64,000 nt of DNA. Source: Micropterus salmoides. Its lineage: Eukaryota; Chordata; Actinopteri; Centrarchiformes; Centrarchidae. The stretch spans positions 23,995,036 through 24,059,035 of the forward strand of contig NW_024044681.1 in the NCBI RefSeq assembly GCF_014851395.1, in the 5' to 3' direction. Below the pieces are notes generated by a model. It searched no databases and was not told the DNA's origin. It saw nothing but the letters and a program-made list of their open reading frames with translations. Of the stretch, positions 57,635 to 64,000 are shown piece by piece (within the stretch, counting starts at the first letter, position 1; each line of letters opens with the position of its first letter). A program made the position numbers and the translations under genes.

Positions 57635-58287
57635 CAGTGGTGGAATGTAATTAAGTATATTTACTGTACTCAAGTGAGTATTTTCTTTTCATGACACTTC
57701 TACTTCTACTCCACTACTCTCATTAATCTCTTATCTGACAGCTTTAGTTACTTTACAAATTAAAATGTTTGCTTTCAAAACATATGTTGAGTTTATAAAG
57801 GTACCAAAGTACAGATAAAACGAATAGTTGATTCATCACTGTCATTATTTTAATTTATTTATAATAATTTTGAGGTTAGGACTCTTGGTTGGACAAAAAA
57901 AAAGCATTGTGAAGGTGTCAGTTTGGGCTCTGGGTAACTGATGGCATTTCTCACTATTTGTTTTCAAACCAAACAATTAATTGATTAATTGAGAAAAGAA
58001 TCATCACATTAATCCATAATGAAAGCAATCATTAGTTGCAGTCCAATACAAAATACTGTAGTTAAACATGAGCTCGACTCTTACCTATTACAGCAATAAA
58101 ATCCTGCTTTTATATTAATGCATAATTTATACTTTTCTAATGATATATGATAAAGGCACAGGTGACATTTTTCTGCATTGAGTAGACTACTTTTAATACT
58201 TTAAGTATATTTTCCTGACTGTATTTTTACAGTATGACATCAGTAGGCCTACTTTTACTTAATTAAAGGATACTTCTTCCACCACTA
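57635..58287. mobile_element. hAT-like MITE (copy 2), ends CAGTGGTGGAA/TTCCACCACTA
   Basis: Left end CAGTGGTGGAA (57635-57645) and right end TTCCACCACTA (58277-58287) form an 11-bp inverted repeat with one mismatch. The left part repeats the phrases of the repeat at 19253 (TACTTCTACTCCACTACT, GACAGCTTTAGTTACTTTAC). The interior also holds a fragment of the ATTAATTGATTAATTGAG family near 57980. No transposase. The right end lies only about 170 bp from the heatr6 start codon. Confidence 0.65.
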
Positions 58288-58455
58288 GTGAGGGAAAGGA
58301 TGAAACTGGGTACTGAGTGACTGGAAACTGAGCTCTAGGTGTTGTGTGTCTGGTTTACACAGCAGGGGGCAGTCATGAGCCTGACATTCAGATGTGAAGC
58401 TTGAAAAGAAGGGCGAGAACCACCAAGCAAATAAAATACTTCCGAGTGCAAAAGT

Positions 58456-61400
58456 ATGGCTGCTCAAACCGGGTTGTCACCACAGGCTCATGTGAGGCGC
58501 AGCGATGTCCCCGTTTTCCCCCCTGTGGCTCTGTCCGCGGAGGCCGCCCCGTTCACGCCGCTCCGTACGGACGGCTGGCAGCTCGGCTCGCTGTCGGACG
58601 CCGAGAAACAGTTTTCCCGCTGCGCCGCGAGGCTCAGAGCCCTGCGAGCAGACTCGGACCAGCTCAGAGAGGAGCTCAACCTGCTGTTCGACCAGCTCCT
58701 GTCCGAAAACTACAACAAAACCTTCGAGCCCAGTATCAACATCCGACCAGAGGTAATCGTTTTGACCTATAACGTTATATGCCTAATGTTTCTGTTTGAA
58801 ACCATGAATTGGTACTTCAGAGCAAACTCAAGTGGGTGTGACTGAGCAACCCAACCCGTTAAAGATGCCTGAACACTGAAGATGTACTCATAAAAATGCA
58901 ATTTATTTAACTCTCTTGCATCAGTAACTGCCTATGCCTGAAAACAACAAGCAAATGAAAGCAAGTAGTGTGATCAAAGGTCAGGTAAAATTTGATTTTG
59001 TCCTAAGTGAAAACATTCTGCGGAGGACAACATTACTTTAATCTGTGTATATACACCCTATCAACCACCTAGAGGCCACACAAAACACCGTAGCAGCCAA
59101 CATATGCCCTCACAACATCAAAGCGACCAACATGGAAACAACCACCCATATCAGAGCCACTAGCCGCCTCCCTGTGAGAGCAACTTATAAAGAACCCTGT
59201 AAGTCAAGTCTTGCTCTGGCAGTAAACGCACTTAAAATTTACTTCAAAAAAGGATGCAAATAGGAAAGCCAAACTCCTTCAACATATGTGACGTCAAGGA
59301 TTTTTTTGTTTTACTGTTGCTCTACTTATTTTCCATTGCAGGACGTGTGCAGTTTGTTGAAACACGTCAGTTGTCTTGTGCCACTGAGTCAAGAACATCT
59401 AGTCATCAAACTCTGCCAGCTGGTGCATCATCTGCTCAATCAGCTAAAGGTAACACACAGCCTTTAGGACCAGAAGTCGAGATTATACTACTCATCGACT
59501 CATGTGCCAATAAACACTGCACTTTCAAGCTGGCCATGTCCTGCTTTTTCTTACTTACTCACTGTTTCTTTAGGTGATAATGGATGAGAAGACATTGGAT
59601 GTGTTGGTGAACTATACCGCCAGTGCGCTGAAAGTGTGCAGTACGTGGACACACTCGGATATCCTCCTGGCACTCTCCACAATAGTGTATGGGAATGGAC
59701 CTCAGTGCCACCATGTAGGTATTTAAACAAGCCCTGTGGAAGTGTATTGTAATATATGATAACTGTGAAATATTTACAATGAGATTTTTCTCATTCATAG
59801 CACCTCAGCAACTTGTTGGGTGAAGATGGAGTCCTCCTGCTGTATAGTTCCCCATCTCAGGCAAATTTGGAATTACGCCGTGTTGCTCTTACATGTATGG
59901 CCAACATCTGTCTCAGGTAGGTCACTGTTTGTCCGATCTAATTTCTTTGAGTTCGGGTTCATCACTCTCAATGTTGGAGGCAGAACAAATGAATATGGAC
60001 ATTTTGGGTGCAGCGGAGATGAAGCAGTTGAACATCAACTTTCAATATCCCCATTGAGATGCACATTACAAGAGGGGAAATTAGATATTGTACCGTCCCT
60101 CAACAAGAAGCTACAAGACGATAGCTGGGTTCGCTCGCACTTTATTACAGAACAAAATACAGGCTACTGTGGGCTGTAGCCATCTCCAAAAAAACCAAAC
60201 CTGGCTGTCAGCAGTGTACTACACACGCTAACACCCTCATGTTATCAACTCTGTGCCCCTCTGCTAACACACACACACTCCCCAAGACTAGCAGGAACAA
60301 CAGCAACATCCGTCCCCATTAAATCTAGAAAATAAACGATTGACAGGCTTCTAGGCATATCACACATTCACTGACATCGTGGAAAACACAGTGAGTACGA
60401 TAAACAGACCTTTCTGCCCTAGCTGAATATAACAGCCTTAACACAGTGACATTATAACATAACAGCTAACACCAACATGTCACCCTGTCCCTTATAATGT
60501 TTAGACTGTAAGACCTTGTCTGGAAATTGCATTTACTTTGCATGTCAATAGAGATTTTAAGGATTTTATTTGAAGCACTGAAAGCTTGTAGTTTTGCAGA
60601 GGGCTGCAGCTGTTTTCAGCATGGATTTCTAACCGTTACAGTGGGTTCCAATGAGGCCCCAAAGTCATGGCAAAAAATGGCAAAACCTCCATAGAGACTT
60701 CACCAAACTGCTGCTGCAACATAGTCCACCACTCCCCCATCTGTGCCAATAAGAGCATGTTGCTCCATAACTGCTGGATGTGTTTAAAAAACAAATGCTT
60801 TCTTAAAAGTATGCCATGTCAAGGTGATGTAATCGCAGTGTTGTGCTGACAATTTATTCATTCTTTTAACCTTGGTTGTAATGGCTGGCTTGTTCTTCTC
60901 CAGGATCCCTGGTCAGCCACCTTTGGATGATCAATACAGAAGTGTATCTTTCAGCGTCTTCCTGAAAACACTGCAGTCACCCAGACCTCCCAACACCGAT
61001 GAGCTCTTCTACTGCATGGTACGGATAATTACGGAAAATAAGTTGGTTGTGTAGAAAGAGTTCAATGGGGGGAAAAATACATGTAATCATAGTTGACCAA
61101 TGCCTGCCCTTGTATCTACTGTGCAGGTGATCCAGGCAACACTGAAGGGACTCCAGTGTTGCCTCTCAGGTGGGAAGTGGAAGTTTGGTGGAGGAGAGGA
61201 GCTTGGGTCTGTACTGGCCTCACTTAAGGTGCAAAATTGTAACACATTTACAGATTATTTTATTGTATTATCATTTTATGTCCTTTTTCCTGCATAAACA
61301 CTACATGACAGTTTAAATGAGTTTATATAATGTTTTTTGCAGAGACTCATGTTCCAGGGAGTTCCTGGTGTGAGTGTCGAGTGGCCACCTGTGCTTTACC

Positions 61401-63825
61401 CAGCGCCTCTTCCTCACTACGAGGGTCTCTCTGCACTGAAACCCACGGAACCACCAAAACCCTCAGAAGCACCAAAGGATGCCGCTGTGCCAGGCAAGAC
61501 CTCAGGGGTAAGACAAGCCTTCACTTTTGTTGGTATAAGTTGTAGTAAGGACTTTCTATATCAGTGATGAAACACACATTTTTGGTTTAAATGTTTTTCA
61601 CGTCTTACTTCAGAATAAAAAGAGGAAACCCAGAGGAAAGGGGAAGAAGATGAGCACAGAGGAGAGCAGAGGGGACGATGGAGAGGAAGATGAACGAGAG
61701 GCAGTGTCTGCACTTGAGAAAGGGGGGAGAGAGGGAGGCAGAGTCGAGGGGGAGTCCTGGTCTAAACCCTCTGCCCCTTCTCTCTACCCCTCCTGGAAAA
61801 GAACCAGCTCTGACTCTGAGTTTTCCGACCCAGAAGGCAATGCACAGAGTAAATTAAGGTAAAGAGAGACACTGCTCATATCCTCGCATGTTACCACCAT
61901 CTTTTTTTTTTTTTTGTTAGTACAAGCATGTGTGTTTTTTCTTTTACTTAAAGCTGAAGCTATTTTCCTTTGCATGCATTTCATTACTACAAGCTAATGT
62001 CTTGAAAAAAGTTACATTTGAGGAACAAAACTAACTTTATGCATTGTTATGACCTGGCTCAACAGGCCACAACAAAAGGGAGACACACCATGGTAAATGT
62101 TTAACAAAATATATTTATTTAACTCAAAATAAGCCAAATTAATACTTGTACCAATGTAAAGGTGATAAAGTATGGGGTATGAACATCAGTGGTTTCAGTC
62201 ATGTCATGGCAGCATGATGGATGCATGGAAGATGTGTGTAAGGGTGTTGTAATGTGCAAGAAACAATAACCACAACTAAAACAGCATGTCCAGAAACCAA
62301 AGCAAAGTTGGAACCTGTGGAGGGAAACAGAGGGCTGTAAGTTAGCATGGAGGTGTGTGACCTCAGTCCAGCAGCATCAGCCTTAAGAATGAGTAAGGCA
62401 TTAAAAATACTCTACAGGGCAATTATGTTGCATTCCAGGCAACTCGGAACTGGGAAATTTCCAACCTCCAAACTAGAAAAACTATCCTGGAACACCACTT
62501 GAAGTCGGATTTTCTACTTGTGAACACGAGTAGCAGCCGAATGACGTCACACAACAGTGTCAGCTCCCATGGAAGCACACATTGTAAATGGTAAACGATA
62601 AACTAAAAGGCAAATTAAAGTATTAAATTAAAAGAATGCATACTAGTATCAAAAAGTAAAACTTTTTTTCTGCATGTAAATTGATGTAGAAATATGTTGT
62701 CAGTGTTATTAGGTTGCTGGTTACAGTAAACAATCTCTGAAAGACATCTTTTCTGCCCAAAAGTTATTCAGGAATATGTTAAAATGGCCAGAAATATGAA
62801 AACATTTGAAAATATAGCCAACAACTTTTGCAGACTTTTCAGGATTACCAACTGATGTAGCTAGAAGGATACACATTTAACAAGTAGCCTAACGTATATT
62901 TGTCACTTGTTTTTAATAAAATGGCCATCCTTCTAATTTACACCAGGTGCACTGCTGAGGGTGTAACTGTGCATAAACTTGCCAAAGAGACATAAGGTTG
63001 TCACAGTCAGCCATGTTTGTTTAAATTTAGCGTCCTGCACCACCATGCAACTGAAACACTTTAAGGTCGGAAGTTGGAAATTTCAATTTGGAAATTTCTC
63101 AGTTCCGACCGGTCTGGAACGCAGCAACAGTCCAGGTGCCCAGAGTTACTGCAATCACTCTCAGCTCTTCGCCTGCAAGAGATAGAGAGTGGCCACGCCC
63201 ACACATGACCCTACAGGGCGTCACAGCATTAAAAGATTTACATGTTGACAAAGTGAATGGATTGGGTGCTTTTCCTCAGTTTGTAATACTTCAACACTTC
63301 CTGCATGTATGAGTGAGAAATCTAGGTCATATATATATATATATACTGCAGTATTTTTCTCTTTCAGGCTTTACCACGGTCGGGTGCGTCAGGCAGCACT
63401 GCACTGTCTTCTAGCGGTGATGAAAGGTGTAGAGAAGAGGACTCTGTACGGGTACTGGTCCTCCTTTATCCCTGACTCTCCGATTGGGGGACCGCCGCCT
63501 CTAACTCTTCTCACAATTATACTGAAGGACCCCTCGCCAAAGGTACAACATTACCCTCACTCATGTTACAATCCTCCTCAGCACGTATGGCTGTAGCATC
63601 TCTTTTCTCTCCTTCCAGGTGCGTGCTAGCGCGCTTCAGGTGTTGTCGGCCATGCTGGATGGCTCCCGTCAGTTCCTGGCCGTGGCTGAAGATACGGCGT
63701 CTCCTCGTACATCTTACACCCCTTTCTCCTTCTCGCTGGCCACTGCCGTCAGAGAACTGCACCGCTCTCTCAGTCTGGCTCTGCTGGCTGAGACCTCGCC
63801 TCAGACCCTCACACAGGTCATAAAG
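58456..63825 (+). CDS. heatr6: HEAT repeat-containing protein 6, N-terminal part (gene runs past the window)
   Basis: A large HEAT-repeat scaffold protein (human about 1180 residues), amplified in some breast tumours; molecular role unclear. Ten coding exons are visible: 58456-58752, 59342-59449, 59574-59714, 59801-59916, 60904-61018, 61127-61228, 61343-61507, 61614-61858, 63368-63542, 63619-63825, giving 557 codons in a consistent frame. Diagnostic stretches are LLFDQLLSENYNKTFE, LCQLVHHLLNQLK, WTHSDILLALSTIVYGNGPQ, FQGVPGVSVEWPPVLYPAPL, the acidic-basic linker ending KRTSSDSEFSDPEGNAQSKL, then LYGYWSSFIPDSP, TIILKDPSPK and LQVLSAMLDGSRQFLAVAED. All agree with vertebrate HEATR6. The first methionine lies in MAAQTG, as in MAA of human. 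It continues beyond 64000. Confidence 0.93.
62430..63122. mobile_element. MITE-like element with long imperfect inverted ends in heatr6 intron 8
   Basis: The left end GCATTCCAGGCAACTCGGAA then CTGGGAAATTTCCAAC is mirrored at the right, where the reverse complement reads GCGTTCCAGACCGGTCGGAA then CTGAGAAATTTCCAA. These are roughly 37-bp imperfect TIRs around about 690 bp without a coding frame. I cannot assign a superfamily or see a clear target duplication. Confidence 0.6.
63329..63347. repeat. (AT)n microsatellite
   Basis: AT run of about nine units a few bases upstream of the heatr6 exon 9 acceptor (CTTTCAG at 63361-63367). Confidence 0.9.
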
Positions 63826-64000
63826 GTATGATAACATGCCCTCAGCCCAAGCCTGAACCCTGAGACAGAAAGTTTGACCTTCTGGGGGTGCTAAATGAAA
63901 GTCGGGAGATCACCAAAGTCATAAGGATGAATATCTGTGCCAACTTTCATGGCAGACAATCTGGCAAAAAATATTTCATTCTGGACCAAAAAAAGATGGG

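Noticed and set aside
63517..63837. 106-codon minus frame over heatr6 exon 10
   Set aside because: Antisense shadow; arginine-rich because of GC-rich sense codons.
1..64000. CRISPR arrays, phage or bacterial operons, tRNA/rRNA genes
   Set aside because: No spaced direct repeats, no Shine-Dalgarno-linked compact genes and no cloverleaf or rRNA motif seen; all genes are intron-split vertebrate genes.

Overview
The window is nuclear DNA of a vertebrate, almost certainly a ray-finned (teleost) fish. Genes are split into many short GT-AG exons, spacers are AT-rich, and the repeats are typical of fish: a Tc1 transposon with Sleeping Beauty-type inverted/direct repeats, L2/CR1-like and L1/Tx1-like LINE pieces, hAT-like and Tc1/mariner MITEs, and the 'calculate the 3-prime end' type interspersed repeats seen all over teleost genomes. 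I found no prokaryotic operon, CRISPR array, rRNA or tRNA.

Layout, all on the + strand unless stated. 1-1640: a probable last exon and long 3' UTR of an unidentified gene. 2280-2810: a dead L1/Tx1-type LINE tail (-). 3153-9979: cct8 (chaperonin theta subunit), with two competing terminal exons, each with its own poly(A) signal. 10760-19040: rskr/sgk494, an AGC-like kinase, 13 exons. 20220-30195: aldolase C with a 5.7 kb first intron rich in small DNA elements. 31700-32780 (-): a previously unnamed four-exon gene model that I cannot assign to a family. 34545-44295: pigs (GPI transamidase subunit), whose introns carry a nearly pristine Tc1 transposon (37591-39205) and a decayed L2-type LINE (about 40305-43270). 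46152-50500: srsf1 (splicing factor), followed by a duplicated piece of its 3' UTR region about 3 kb downstream, the two copies being separated by a 1.8 kb hAT-like insertion. 54100-56170: dynll2 (dynein light chain). 58456-end: the first ten coding exons of heatr6, cut by the window edge.

The genes are unrelated housekeeping genes (protein folding, signalling, glycolysis, GPI anchoring, RNA splicing, motor/hub protein) and are individually transcribed; they are not a pathway. From memory, rskr-aldoc-pigs and srsf1-dynll2 are also neighbours in human (chromosome 17), while CCT8 lies elsewhere in human, so the interval joins several ancestral blocks.

The best leads for something undescribed are the alternative C-terminal tails of cct8, the unassigned minus-strand gene between aldoc and pigs, and the rearranged srsf1 3' flank. 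All identifications come from reading translations and motifs by eye; no database search was possible.
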